A DNA stretch of 64,000 bases, taken from positions 230,109 through 294,108 of the forward strand of contig JAMDHS010000017.1 in the NCBI GenBank assembly GCA_029717555.1, written 5' to 3'. A program made the position numbers and the translations under genes. Shown piece after piece: positions 1-12,163 of this stretch (within the stretch, counting starts at the first letter, position 1; each line of letters begins with the position of its first letter). Origin of the DNA: Peribolospora baueri. Taxonomy: Eukaryota; Basidiomycota; Peribolosporomycetes; Peribolosporales; Peribolosporaceae. The notes under the pieces are model-generated. The model saw only the letters and a program-made list of their open reading frames with translations, made no database searches and was not told the DNA's origin.

Positions 1-108
1 AGCGGAGCGGCCGAAGGACATGGCGACGACGACTACGAGTACTCGCTACGTGCGGAGAGCAAGGAGAGGCGGCGCGAGATGGGTGTGTTATTGTTATGTG
101 TTATGTGA
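1..108 (+). CDS. Possible C-terminal end of a gene cut by the window edge
   Basis: The frame starting at base 1 is open for 35 codons and ends in TGA. Its first part is acidic then basic (GHGDDDYEYSLRAESKERRR), which looks more like protein than the repeat-rich DNA that follows. No family is recognised. It could equally be the end of an exon that is spliced before the stop, or chance. The sequence to the left of the window would decide. Confidence 0.2.
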   Translation, partial: SGAAEGHGDDDYEYSLRAESKERRREMGVLLLCVM

Positions 109-933
109 TCCGAAAGGGATGGTGGTGGGGAGAAGAAGAGGTGGCCGATATCGACGAGCAGTCCAGCGCCGCCGAGAAGATGGATGGGACGAGCGAAGGA
201 GAGGAGGGAGCGTTGCCGAAGCTCAGCAGTCGGACGGTGCGCAGGCGATGGCGAGGGGCTGCATGAACGAAGGAGGGGGAAGGCGAGGGGGTGGGAGTGG
301 TGGTGGTCGTGGTCGTGGTCGTGGAGTTAGGATGATTGAGCGAGTGAGTGTGGGGAGGATAGAAGAGTAGCGGAGGTGCGAGGATGGGTTGGACTCAATG
401 GCGACGCATAGCAGCCGCCGCACAGTCCGGTCGGTCGTCGTCGGCCTGGGCTTGGGCGTGGGCGTCGAGTGTTGACGTTGACGTGGTGGTCGGTCGTCTG
501 CCGTGGGCGGTGCGGTTGGTGGTGGAGTGGGCGTGGCAGTGGTGGTGGTGGTGGAGGTGGAGTCGGTGTTGGAGCGACTGTGATGATGATGATGGTGGTG
601 GTCGATGATGATGACAGACGATGATGGACTCTGGATGATGATGGCGGATGATAAACCAACCCAACCAACCAACAACCGACGGTCCGACCGGCGGGCGAAG
701 GCTAGGCGCTGGCTGTGCGGCCGGAGTGGACTGAATGGGCGAGAAGCTGTCGTCGACGCCCACGCGAGCAAAATGCCGTCGCAGTCGTTGCAGCCGCAGT
801 CAGTCACCGTCGCCGTCGCCGCGCCACCACCACCATCGTTCCAAGCCCCCGTCGTCTCAGCTTCCGCGTCGCTCCCGAGCCCCCCTCCGTCGTCCGTCCG
901 TCCGTCCTGCCTGCGCGATGCGATGCCTCACTT

Positions 934-958
934 CATCCATCCATCCATCCATCCATCC
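934..958. repeat. (CATC)n microsatellite
   Basis: Six consecutive CATC units plus a final C, inside a pyrimidine-rich stretch that also holds CCGT repeats. Confidence 0.85.
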
Positions 959-3052
959 TTCTTCGTCCAGTCCAGTCCACCGGCCATTCATTCATCCGTA
1001 CCCCCCTTTTGTCTGCGCCTGACGTCCACCGGCGTCCGTCCGTCCGTCTGTGTCTGCGTCCGTTTGCGGAAGGAGGGAGGGGGCCGACGGCAGAAGCGAC
1101 GTCACACAAGGTCTGCCTCCTCCTCCTCCTCTTCCTCCTCCTTCTACTACGGCTACTGCTCCCGCTGGAAGGGCGAGGGAAAACGCACGGATGGATTCTA
1201 AAGGCCGTCCTTAATACCGACATCATGCCGCTAGCTAACGAACAGGGCCCCAAGTAAGAGTAACAAACCGACGCCGGTTCGACATAGCGGAGGGAAACCG
1301 CTTGGCCGCTTGACTAACCCGCCGGCAGTCATCCATCCCTGGACGCCCGCCCTTAAGCCTGTGCTGGCTGCGCTGCGCCTCTGGTGCGGGCGCGGGAATG
1401 GCTAGCGGCAAGCGGCACGCGGTAAGCGGTACTGCGAGCACCCGGTCCCCCTGCGCAGCAATTTGGGATCACACCCGAGATCCCGCTCGGGCGACCAGGG
1501 TAGGAAGGAAATTGGGGTGTTGGCTGGCGACAATGCAAAGAAGAAGAAAAAAAAGAGCGTGACAGATGGCCGACTCATCCGCTCCTCTTCCCCCTCCTCG
1601 CCGTTCGGCGAGACACGATCGATCGACGCCAGCGAGCCCCCCCCATTCTTGAAACACGTTCGTTGGCGCCCACGGCGAGCGGTTCCGACGACGAGAGTCA
1701 GCCTATATTCAGGAACTAACTAGCTAGCCCAAGTCGCTACAGCTACCACCGCTCGCCTGGGTCGTAACTCCTCCCTCCGTTACCGACGGCCCTTATGCGC
1801 GTGTGTTCGTTTGTACCCGTCCGTCCTCGTACGTGCAAAAGCAAAGCAAAGGACCGTAAGCGAGATACTGTAGACGCCCTCTCGCTTCTCGCTTCCTTCG
1901 CCTCCCCTCTCGTCCCCCCGGACAGACGCCTGGGAAAACGTCCCGCCGGCCGGTCGGTCGCATGCGTTGGCGCATGGCATATGGCATGGCCGCGCATCGA
2001 GCGTCGAGCGTCGAGCGTCCATCGAGCATCCTTAAAGCACCCTTCTTCTCGCTTGAATCCGTCCGTCATCAGGGTGATCCTCTAAACACGACAAGAGGAG
2101 ATGAGGACAGGGAACAGTTCGCCTGGCTCGCTACCGAAGAGAAGAGCTCGATCGGCTTCGTCTCCTTCCTATCGTGCCCCTGCCACCGCCACCACCACGT
2201 ACCGGTGCGATGCGATGCGGTGCGATGCGTGCGGTCGAGTTCGTCAGTCTAGCTCGTTTATCCGAACGGCTACGTCAAGCCCCGACGACCCCAAGGTGGA
2301 GGGGTGAAGACTCAAGACCGACGGAGATCTTTAGATGGAGGAAGATCTTTAGATGAAGATGAAAGATGAAAGATCTGCACGCACTGGATCGTCCCGCTAC
2401 CATCTCCAAAACGGAGCCCACCACCCTACCTCGCTACCTCGCTTCCGCTACTTCCGTCCGGTCCTCCCCCTCTTTCTTCTTCCTTGTCCCTTTTTTCTTT
2501 TTTTTTTCTCGACGTCGACCGTCCGAGCGGTGCTCCGGGCGGTAGAGACGTGCGGTGCGATCTCCGCACTACCAGTCCTTTCCTTTCCGTGCTCGTGCTC
2601 GGCGCTCGGACCGTCGATGAACCCCGCGAGCTTGTATTCTTCGTCCCTGCCCAAGTCCACTTCTCGCCCGTGTTGCCGAGGAGGAACGGACGAACGAGGC
2701 CGTCGATCGACCGACCCGACTTTTAGCCCACACTCGCCCGTATACTCTTGAGGACTGTCGCTCGCTCAGACATCTGACTGACTACCCGCCGTCCGTCCTA
2801 GAGCGTGCCGGCGCGTCCGCCGAAAGGGGCTGCCCCATCATCCTAACCACCTAGTCGGGTATGTACGCACGCTTTTTATTTTTATTTTTATTTTCATTTT
2901 TTAATTTAGCCGAGCAAATGCCACGTCTTCCTCGCGCGCACCAAGCAGCGCCCGACACCAGCTCCGCCGCGTCGTCTCCTTTCGTCCATCAGATCAGCTC
3001 CGTCTCGCATGTGCACCCCGGCTTTGGAAACCAATGTTCCTTCCGTTCCCTG

Positions 3053-3078
3053 CGACGACGACGACGACGACGACGACG
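3053..3078. repeat. (CGA)n trinucleotide repeat
   Basis: About eight uninterrupted CGA/GAC triplets in noncoding DNA. Confidence 0.85.
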
Positions 3079-5286
3079 CGTCGACTTGCACGAACTCGAA
3101 CCTGGCCTACATACCATCCCTCGACCCGCTGGCGGGCCTGAATCAAAAGACGTCGGAAAGCAGGCGCACGGGAGAGCCTCTAACCAGACTTCCTTCCCTA
3201 TCTGCAGTCGGCTGACACGCACGACGACGATAACGACGACGACGAAAGTATGAGCTCCGGCTCCTTCCGTCCAGCGCCGATTGAAGCAGCGTAGAAGGAG
3301 ACCGCAAGCTGCCTGGAGCTGTACCAGCGTGATCTCCTTTTCACTTGTCGAGTCTCGCGAAAAGCTCGATGTGAGCGCTGGCCCGAGCGGCATATCGATG
3401 CAAGCATCGATGGGAGGGGGGGGATCACGTGGACTGTTGCCTCCTCCACGAGCGCTGCTTGCTGCTCTTCCGCGTACCTGTGACGCCGTCCTGTTTTTCG
3501 GTTGGCTTCGACGTGTGGTTCTGATCGAAGGTATGCTAACCTTGCGCATCCTCTGGTGAGACCATCCAACATCCTAGTGCTGTCGGCGTCATCATTCGCC
3601 CTTCGCCTCGGGCGACTCGTTCTGCCTTTCCGTCGGCAGCATCAGAGGGTGGTGGTGCTGGCACTGATGCAAAAGACGACCCGCGCGATTGGCCAGAGCG
3701 CCTGTGTCGAACGCACGCGTCGTTCCATCCTTCGCACCGACGTCAACTTGAAGCCAGCCAGCCCACAGGTTGGTTCAGCATCAGCGGCCACGCCCTGGCA
3801 GGGAGGGTGTACGACGGCGGAGGCGAACCTGCGTTCGCGAGTGGCGTCCCGCTTTCCTTGGGTCGGAGCTGGACGAAGAGATGCGAATCCGTCCTTCCTC
3901 TCCTTGTCCCCCTCTCCACGCCTTCCTCCCCTGAGGAAAAGAAGTGCGAAGGAGGACTATGAGCCGAGATGGGGGACGAAGGAAACGTTAAGGCAAGGGT
4001 GACTTTTTTTTTTAGCTATTTTTCCAGATTGGCCTGCTGATGTGGGTCCATGAGAGGCCAGTCTGACCCATCTTGACTCGACTTGCGGCTCGTCTTGATG
4101 CCTCGGATACGAAGAGGCAAGGCGGCGCCGTATGGCATATGCGCGAGGGACCACAGCAGACGAATGTGGAACGTCGGTAGGCGAAGGGCAGCTGGGACGA
4201 GTAGAGACTGTAAGGGGGCTCACCAGAGCTTCACAGCTTGGCGGTGGCCCATGCCCGCAAAAACACTTTTTCGTCGGGCCTGCTCGGCCGTAAGGAGGGC
4301 TTGGCCTCGGCGGCGAGCGTTCGGTCGCCATTCAGCCCACTCGCGACGAGCGTGGGCATGGTGACTTGGCGGCGTCACGGTATGCTGGCCACCGCTCTCC
4401 GAACCATCTGGGACGAAAATCACGCATGAACAGTCGGAACCCATAGCGCCCTCGCGTCCTCTGCTAACCTCGATTAATTGTAGTATGATACATATGCGAC
4501 TGCCGTGTGCGATGGCTAAGGAGTTAGCCGCCAAGATCAGGAACACTAGAAGAACGGCTGCGTTTTCGGATGCGTTGGCCTGACCCCATAGGCTCGCCTT
4601 GCCGCAGACGCCTGGAAAGAAGGGCGACGAGCGAGAGGGCCGTGTCATGTCAGGGGCCTGTCTGTCTCGGCGTAGCAAGGACGCCCGAGGATGGTCACGC
4701 GTTGGATAGACGGTCGGTCGGGCGATCTGCACTCCCAGGCGCTCGCTCGGTCGGTCGCCGAAGCAAGGAAAGCGAGAGAGCGGCGCGCGGCATCCCCGGC
4801 ACCCGTCCGTCGTGGAAAGGAGGAGGCCGCCCTGAGAAAGACGTCCGGAAAGGGCGGCGGCAGAGAGAAGGGTGAGAATGACAGCAGCGAGAGGCGCGGA
4901 GAATACACCGCCATCTGAAAGACGGCCTTTCGGTCGCCCCGCGCGCGATTACGGATTTGCGTGTTTTTGCTTTTCTTCCGAATCCCTCTTCGCGGTTACC
5001 CCTATGTACGGAGCGGGGTTGCCGCAGCACGCGTCTCGACGCGTCCAGGAGGGACGTGACGAGACGACGTGCCCAGTCCTCGCGCCTGAGACAGACGTTG
5101 CCCGCCACTCGAACACGGACGAAAGAGTCCATCTTTCGTTCGTTCATCTACCTTCCTCCACCGGCTCCTTCTTTCTCCCTTCCACCTCCATTCATTATCC
5201 ATCTCACCACCATCTGCTCCAACCCCCCGATCGCCGCCGCCATCACCGCCGCCATCGCCATCGCCCTCGCCAACGCGCTCGCCAAC

Positions 5287-5316
5287 GCCATCGCCATCGC
5301 CATCGCCATCGCCATC
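5287..5316. repeat. (GCCATC)5 hexamer repeat in the wee1 leader
   Basis: Five perfect GCCATC units preceded by imperfect copies (GCCAAC, GCCCTC) from about 5,239. It lies about 120 bases before the chosen wee1 start and is in frame with it, so it would encode an Ala-Ile or His-Arg type repeat only if translation started further upstream. Confidence 0.85.
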
Positions 5317-5435
5317 GATTCAAGCACCCCCTCCTTTGCTTTCACTCAGCTGCCCACTTTCCTTTGCCACCCAGTCTCCATCGCACCGCTCTCGTTATTC
5401 CGCCGCCCCCTTCGCCTCAGGTCTGCCCCCCTTCC

Positions 5436-8400
5436 ATGCCAGACCTCAAGGTGCAACGCTCCCCTTCGCGCTCCCCTCACCAGTTCTACACTCGGCCCGC
5501 CCTCCAAACTCCCGTCCAGTTTGGCCTCTCTCCCTCCTCCTTCAGCCCTACAAAGTCATCCACTCGCGCACGCAAGTCCGGCTCGGCGTCGCCCAAGAGG
5601 GCCTCGCCGAAGAGGAGCTCGCCGCCGCAAGTCACGTCTCGCTGCCCGTCCTCTCCTGCCGGATTGACCAGGTCGACCGCCATGACCCATATCGAGGCAA
5701 GCACTCCTTTCGCTTCTCGCGTGGCTCCTGGCCCGTCTCGGACGCCTACACGGCCGAGAGGCGACAACGACCTGTCGCGGCGGATGCCGGACGCGCTCGC
5801 CTTTCCTTCGCTCGGTTCCAACAGTCCTGCCATCCCCAAGCCGCCATTTGCACTGCGACGTCGTGCGGACGGCATTGGTCGGGCCACCCACGGCCAGATC
5901 AGCGGATTCTCCGCTCCCGGCAAAGAAGCCGTGAAGAGGGGAGGGGAGGACATGGACGTCGACGACGGCCAGCTGAAGGACCTGCCTGCGCGACGTCGAG
6001 GCGAAGACTCCTCCCTCCTTACTGCCCGTGAACAAGTCAGCGGATTTTCGACTCTCGGCAAAGACCCTGCGCGCGCTGGAGGCGGCGAGGACATGGACGT
6101 GGACGCGGACGACGGAGAACAGAGGGAGAACTTGCCACGCCGTCTGTTTCTGGGGCGCAACACGGCCCACGCACCATACGGACTCGGTCTTCACAAGTCG
6201 CGCAAAGTGCAATCCATGGATAACCTCACCCTGCACACCTCTCGGGTCATCGATTCGCCTTTCGGTTATAACGAGTCTTTACAAGCGCCGGCGCCTCAGC
6301 CGACCGCATTCATGCGAGCCAAGAGCGCCTTGTCCAAGGAAATGTCTAGCAGTCCGCCCGGTAAGGATCTCTCCTCATCACCGAATAGGGCCGCAAATGA
6401 TTCGGGCGTCGCATTCCCCGAGGACGATAGCGACAGCGACGATGAGCAGCCTGGGGAGGCGTCCGGAAGCGTCCTCTCCCCTCTCAAGCACTCCCTGACC
6501 GCTCCTTCAGTCTCTTCCTCGAGCTTCCGCACGCCGCAAAACTTCAAACATGTCAAGCCGCTCCAGACGGCCTTCATGTCCACCGGCCTCGTCTCCAAAC
6601 GTAGCCGGCCGAGACAGGTCGAACCGGGTCTGCCCGTGCCTTTTACCGGTGTCAGGGTCGTCGGCTCTCAACCCAGCATGCGTAGGGTCTCGCTGGGCAG
6701 TGGGCCGTCGCACTCGCCAGCCCATCCTTCGCTCGGATCCTCCCTCGGTCTCCGCGAGGTCGTCGCTTCGGTCAATGCTCACGCTGTCGCTGCAGCGGCG
6801 GGCGCGAGCGTTGGCGGTTTTGGCAAAACACCCGTGCCGCCGACCATGCCTGACACTCCTGTTAAGAAGGCAGTAGCGCCAACCGTGCCCGGCTCCCACC
6901 AGACGACCTCATTCGCGATCCAGCATCCGCCTGGCTCCTCGTTGAAGCATCCACCTCTGGCCATCGCGACGACCACTCCATCCCCTTCACCTCTCGCGGG
7001 ACCGCCAGCGGCGCTGTCCGACGTCGACAGCACGCCTTCGTCGTGCGAGAGCCCGACACTCAACGTCGTCTCGCTCAGCGAACTCCAACGGTCGAGGGGC
7101 AACTCGCCTCAGCCGCCTGCATCGCGGCCCGGTAGCGCCAACCGAAACAACCTTCTCCTCCGCTCACAGCTGGGTCTACACCGCAAGAGCTCGTTCAGTA
7201 GTCTTGCTGGCGGGGAGAGCAGCAGTCCTAGTAATCGCTTGCTCAGCCGCGGCGAAGGCGATCGACACGACACAGGCGATCTCAGTCCCACGCCCTTTTC
7301 CACTGGTGCTCGCTTCACCGACTTTCGTCTCGGACAATCCTCCCATCCCCGTGCTGCCAAGGCGCCCGCCAGCGCCCCTCCGAAGGACCTCGGCGCTCAC
7401 GTCGGTCTAGGCATATCCGCCGGTTCACCCTTTTCCGCCGCAGCGGCGGACGTGCCGGCCTCTTGCCCCCCATGCAAATCACGCTCTGGCCCTGCGGCGA
7501 GGATGCTCCTGCACCGAAAGAGCAGCGGCGCTCTCAACATCAGACTCGAGAGAGGCGAATCTTTCGATCTTGTGCCAGGCGTGCACGGAGGCTCCATTTC
7601 TGTTCAGCCTCCGCTCGAGGACGGCGAGCCGATGACACCAACAAGGGCCGTCGTGCCCATCAAGTGGTTTGAGGGCACGCCAACCAGTACCGCCTCGCCC
7701 TTCCAGGAGGCCACCCCACCAGGCCCGGAACAGCCGGAAGCTCCGAGTCGCTCTCATTTGTCCCCGCCCTCCTCCGAAGCGAGACCCAGCAAGCGCTTGC
7801 ATCCGGGACCGCTATACAGGGCGAGCAACCCGATGCTCGGCAAGACGGCTCGGGAACAGGCAGAGATGGAGGATCGACGAGCGAGGGCGGGCCGCTTCGA
7901 GAGCGAGTTTTTCCTGCTCGAGAGCCTCGGAAAGGGCGAGTTCAGTGAGGCGCTCAAGGTGCAGGAGCGCGCGACGGGAAAGCTCTACGCGGTGAAGAAG
8001 ATGAAATCTCCGTTCTTAGGTCCGCGGGATCGGTGAGTCTCCAAGCGTCCTAACGACCTGACGGGCGCATATATGCTGATCGTCTCTTTCGTCCTCTTTA
8101 GACTCCGTCGGCTGGAGGAGGTGGACATCCTCCGTCACTTGTCCAACCCGAACCACGAAAACATTGTCTCGCTGATCGACGCCTGGGAAGAGCAGGGCGT
8201 TCTGCACATCCAGACCGAACTCTGTCAGCTCGGCACGCTCGCCATGTTTTTGGACGAGTACGGCTCCTTGGTCGAGCGCTTGGACGAAGCGCGGGTGTGG
8301 AAGATCCTCGTTGAGCTTTCCGCCGGCCTCAAGCACATTCACGACCACGACATCCTCCACCTCGACCTCAAGCCGGCCAACGTCTTCGTCACCGAGATGG

Positions 8401-9348
8401 GCTCGCTCAAGATCGGAGACTTTGGCCTCGCCGCTCGATGGCCGCCAGTGGCGCCCGCTCAAATCCTCGAGGGCGCCGGCATAGCCGCTACTCAGAGCTG
8501 CTCTGCTCCCAACCTAGACGCACTGGTCACCGGAGGCAGAAGGCGCAGCGGTGTGAAAGCGAACCTCGAGCGTGAGGGCGATCGCGAGTACATCGCGCCC
8601 GAGATTCTTCGCGGCAAGTACAGCGAGGCGGCGGACATCTTCAGGTGAGCGGCTCCGTCTCGGTCTATGTTTTCCAGCGAATCATGTCGCTCATGACCGT
8701 ATTTTCCTGTACTCTCATCACAGCCTCGGGCTGATCATCCTCGAAGCTGCGACCAATATTGTCTTGCCGGACAACGGACCGGCCTGGCACAAGCTCCGGA
8801 CAGACGACTTTTCCGACGTGGAGATGGGCGGACTCAGCGAGCCACTCGTGTCCCTTGTCAAGAACTTGCTTCACTCTGATGCCGCCAAGCGCCCGATGAT
8901 CGACGACGTCTGCGCACACCCGGTCGTGCACAAGGCCAGCGAGCGTATGGCCCGCGAACTCGGCGCGGACGAAGTGGATCAGCTGCCGACTTTCGAGTCT
9001 GGCTCGCCTCCGTGCGCTCCCGCTCAGGTACCCAAGCTCGGCCGGAGCGATGACGACGTCACCGCCACCGAGGACGACGACGAAGGCGACTGGGAGATGA
9101 CAGACAACGAAGCAGACCCCCTTCCCCCTGGCGAACCGGAGCCCGCGTCGTTCGAGTCGGCTCTGGGCCTCAGCGGCATGACCGACCTTACCAACTCGTC
9201 TCCGCTCATACCACCTTCCCCGCCGCATCATCTGACGCGCGGCTCGCTGATCGCCGAACCGGACGATTTTCTCGAGGAGATCCTCGCCGCGGCGGATTTT
9301 GAGGAGGAACACCACGACGAGACCCGACTGGAGGAGTTACGTTTCTAG
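5436..9348 (+). CDS. wee1: Wee1-family mitotic inhibitor kinase
   Basis: Wee1 kinases phosphorylate the inhibitory tyrosine of Cdk1 and delay entry into mitosis; they act in the nucleus. Exons are 5436-8032, 8102-8644 and 8724-9348 (1,254 residues). The first ~820 residues are Ser/Pro-rich and probably disordered, with many SP/TP sites typical of Cdk- and Polo-regulated Wee1 N-termini. The kinase domain starts near residue 825: glycine loop LGKGEF, ATP lysine in YAVKKM, helix-C Glu in RLEEVDILRHL, catalytic loop HLDLKPAN (the fungal Wee1 version of HRD) near 952, DFG near 971, and the Wee1-type EGDREYIAPEIL activation segment. A long acidic tail follows. The start was placed at MPDLKVQRSPSRSP because upstream in-frame sequence is repeat-derived. 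Splice phases are consistent. Confidence in identity is very high; the exact start is less certain. Confidence 0.93.
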
Positions 9349-9934
9349 TATGATTTCGCACCATCGCCGCCCGGTTCCGACAGATAATAGGCGCCCCTTC
9401 GAAACGTGTCTGAAGCTCGTCTTCCATGTCTTAACCAAAGTTGTACAGTAGAGCACCACCTAAACCATTCCCCCCTCGGCCAATGTTTTCTTTCCATCCC
9501 GCTCCGACTTCCTCTCTCCTCGTAGTGATTGAGCTTACTTCCTTTCTGTAGTCGATGTCTTCCTTCCCACGTCCCGATCGTCGACCGACCGACGACCCGT
9601 CCCCGCCGCCCCCCCCACCCCCCCGGTCCACACCCACTGCATCTTATGTCCCTACTGGGCTTTCCCTGTTTTCCTCGCACTCTTTCTTGTCACCTCTATT
9701 TGATCAATCCGGAGGATCTCTCAATGTCAACATGTGGGTTTGGCGGCGTTGCAAGAACATACGGCGTGACCCGACCGGACTCGATCGAACGTGTGCGGAC
9801 GAAGCTTGTCGTCCGTCACCTCGTCCGCCGCGCATTTGCGGGCTTGCTTGCCCTGGTGAAAAATATACGTCTGTTACAGAGCACCTACCGTTATAACGTA
9901 CAAAGAGCACCCGCAGAGCGCGGGCGGTGAAATC
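9349..9934. other. Convergent 3' region between wee1 and snu23
   Basis: Holds the 3' ends of two convergent genes. It contains a C-rich run near 9,607-9,625; no gene or structured element recognised. Confidence 0.5.
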
Positions 9935-10855
9935 TCATCGTCTGGTGGTTCCGAAGCCGGAGAAACCCATCATCGCCGCCATCTCGTCCTCCTCCACTCC
10001 CTTCTGCCCGCCTCCGTTGGCTTGGGCGGCAGCGGCCCGCTTCTGCTCCCTCTCTTTCTTTCTCCTCGCCCGCATCTCCTCTCTTTCCCTCTCTTCCTGC
10101 TCTCGAATCTCCCGCAACCGCTGGTCAAAATCATACGTCCTCTTGTTCGATCTGTTCGCCGTCTCCTCGCGCAGTCTTGCGATCTTCGCTCGCACTTGCT
10201 CGATTGTTGAACGGGCCACCTGCGTCGTCTGGCCAAGGCGGCGGAGATCTGTAAAGTGAGGGCAAAAAAAAAATTCGGAAATAATTCGCGTATGAGCAGG
10301 AAGCACATGATCGAGGAGAAGTGACCTTGCTGAAGAAGCTTCTCCGGACGGATGGACAAAGCGGAGGATGACTCACGGAACCGCCCGTTAATATGATCCA
10401 GGTATCCCGCGCTGTCCTTACAGGTCTGGTTGCACAGCTCGCAGTAGAACCCCGGGCCCCTGCGTCCCGAGGTACCTCCGGTCTCTACGATCATGGTCTT
10501 GTTCAGGTTCTTCTCCAGTTCCAGCGGTCCTTCGCGCTGTTGCATCAGCTCCGTCGGTTTCGGCATGTCAATAAATTTTCGTCGGGGAGGTTTCTTGCCT
10601 GTTGGAAACATGCAAGATAAGCGTAACCATTCTTCAGCGTGATGGCTTTATCATAGAGAAATCCGAGAGAAAAAAAAAAAGAAAGAAAGAAAGAACAGTT
10701 CATTCACCCTTCCTCATCAGCTCCTCCGCTTCCTGCGCCCGCTCCTTCTCCTCCCTGTCCCGTTCTCTCGCCCTAGCCGCATACTCCTCCTTGTCCCACG
10801 TCCTCCTAACTGGACCCACACCAAGGTCGGTTTCCTTCTTTTGCTGCCCTGACAT
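9935..10855 (-). CDS. SNU23: Spliceosomal U4/U6.U5 tri-snRNP protein Snu23 (ZMAT2)
   Basis: Snu23/ZMAT2 is a pre-B-complex component of the tri-snRNP that binds near the 5' splice site helix during spliceosome activation. Exons in transcription order are 10855-10708, 10598-10377 and 10248-9935 (227 residues). The N-terminus has the family's RRTWDKEEY box, followed by KKPPRRKFIDMP. One matrin/U1-type C2H2 zinc finger is visible (CELC...LDHINGRFH, spacing C-x2-C-x12-H-x5-H); the last intron splits the codon of its second histidine. The C-terminus ends in the diagnostic EMAAMMGFSGFG motif. Length is close to human ZMAT2 (199). It is transcribed divergently from COQ10. I chose the ATG that gives the conserved short N-terminus; no other candidate fits. 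Confidence 0.95.
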
Positions 10856-11080
10856 CCCTTTTCGTTCGCTGCTTCGTCTTTAGCTAGAGGGCGATGCAGG
10901 CTACGGCGAGTGGAGAATGGATGAGAGAGCTGGAAGATGGCGCGTGCGCGAACGAGCGGTGTGATCGAGGATCGCCGCAGCTCGTTCCGCCTCGCGCCGG
11001 CCATCTCCGCCTTACCAGGTCGAGAAGAGAAGACCTGCTGTTCTTGTCGGTACTTAGAGAGCTGCTCGAGCGTGTCCAGC
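10856..11080. promoter_or_regulatory. Shared divergent promoter of SNU23 and COQ10
   Basis: Only 225 bases separate the two opposed start codons, so both promoters must overlap here. No classical TATA box is evident. If Coq10 used an upstream in-frame ATG at 10,937 this interval would shrink further. Confidence 0.6.
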
Positions 11081-12163
11081 ATGTCGCTGCCTTCTGGACC
11101 CCTTCTTCTCGTCCGGTCAGCTCAGACCTCGGTCCCACGGCTCGTAGCAGGACCGTGCCGTTCGGGTAGGGCTAGACATCTTCGATCACCGCCTCCATCC
11201 TCGCGCCGTGCATTCTTCGGCCTGCCCGACTTTCTCCCCTTCTCGGCGCCTGGCAGCTCACGATCGGACGGTGGCGTCGGCGATGGACCCGGGCGAAAAG
11301 GAAAGGGCAGCGAGAGGAAGGAGGGAGACTTGACAATTTATTCGGAGCAGAGGACACTGCCGTGAGTGTGGCGAGCCTTTAGACGGCGAGCAAGCCCGAC
11401 GACGATCGATTGCGGCACAGCTGCTACTATATCAAGGTAGGAGCTGCCGCGTCGCATCTACTCACCTACACTTCCGTCCAATCTTCTCCCTCTAAAGCTA
11501 TACTCAACAACAGCTCTACAACGTAGTCGCCGATGTAGACTCGTACTTCTCTTTCATCCCCTTTTGCACGTCCTCAGAGGTCCTAGCGCCTGCGTCCGGC
11601 TCTACATCTTTGTCCTCGCCCTCGTCTTCCGATGACCCGGACACACAGACTCGGACGGTACTTGCGCGTCTGACCGTCGGCTTCAACGGCTTGAACGAGA
11701 GTTACGTGAGCAGGGTCGAGTGTCGGCCGTACGAGCTCGTCAAGGTTGGTGACCATATTTTAGTTGCCCTTCCCTGCGTCTTCGAATGCATAGGGGCCTA
11801 GCTTCACTGTGTGCTTTGGAAATGATTCATTAGCTAATGTCCGCATTTTTGTACGTCGCCCTTGCTGGAACGCACGGAATAATCAAGGCGACAGCCGACT
11901 CGTCCACCCCGCTCTTCAAGACCCTCAGGACGACGTGGCGCTTTCAGCCTTCTTTTGCCCCCTCGACTTCCCCTACCTCCAGCAGCTCTTTCTCCTCTCC
12001 ATCTCACCCCACTTCCGCTGCGTCGACGCTATTGAGCTTCGACTTAGCCTATTCGTTCGCTAACCCGCTGTATGGGCAGGTCAGCAGTCTTTTCTTTGGA
12101 CGCATTGCGGAGCTTATGGTCGAGGCCTTCGAGAAGAGGTGCAAGGATGTCTATGGGCCCTGA
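11081..12163 (+). CDS. COQ10: Coenzyme Q-binding START-domain protein Coq10, mitochondrial
   Basis: Coq10 binds ubiquinone and its late intermediates in mitochondria and supports CoQ synthesis and electron transport. Exons 11081-11361, 11498-11744 and 11888-12163 give 267 residues. The N-terminal ~70 residues are Arg/Ser-rich with RRAFFGLPDFLP, as expected for a mitochondrial presequence. The START/polyketide-cyclase domain follows: YSEQRTLPYTQQQLYNVVAD, then VDSYFSFIPFC, LTVGFNGLNESYVSRV, LFKTLRTTWRFQP, FDLAYSFANPLYGQVSSLFF and a C-terminal helix MVEAFEKRC. All are hallmark Coq10 blocks. A Ser/Thr-rich insertion (about residues 205-225) interrupts the domain before the last strand and helix. 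The start at MSLPSGP was preferred over a longer in-frame option at 10,937 because it leaves a conventional presequence. Confidence 0.93.

Larger units (their letters stand above)
109..5435. other. Gene-poor, low-complexity region upstream of wee1
   Basis: I see no recognisable gene. The sequence is dominated by simple repeats and skewed tracts (GTGGTGGT, GATGATG, CCGTCCGT, CATC, GACGAC, CCTCCT), and overlapping open frames occur on both strands, as expected of repeat-driven composition rather than coding. None of the predicted peptides has a recognisable domain. The right end, about 4,870-5,435, is stop-free in the wee1 frame but lacks kinase-like conservation and carries a GCCATC hexamer array, so I treat it as a long wee1 5' leader and promoter. 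Confidence 0.5.

Noticed and set aside
223-1257. Several long overlapping frames rich in His, Pro, Ser and Arg on both strands
   Set aside because: They follow from simple repeats and skewed composition; no domain, no splicing pattern, and both strands are equally open.
4872-5435. In-frame upstream extension of the Wee1 frame
   Set aside because: It translates a hexamer repeat and pyrimidine tracts with no kinase-family similarity; more likely untranslated leader.
10884-11357. Minus-strand open frames upstream of SNU23 that looked like a small gene
   Set aside because: They are antisense to COQ10 exon 1, which has a conserved product and presequence; the minus frames could not be spliced coherently.
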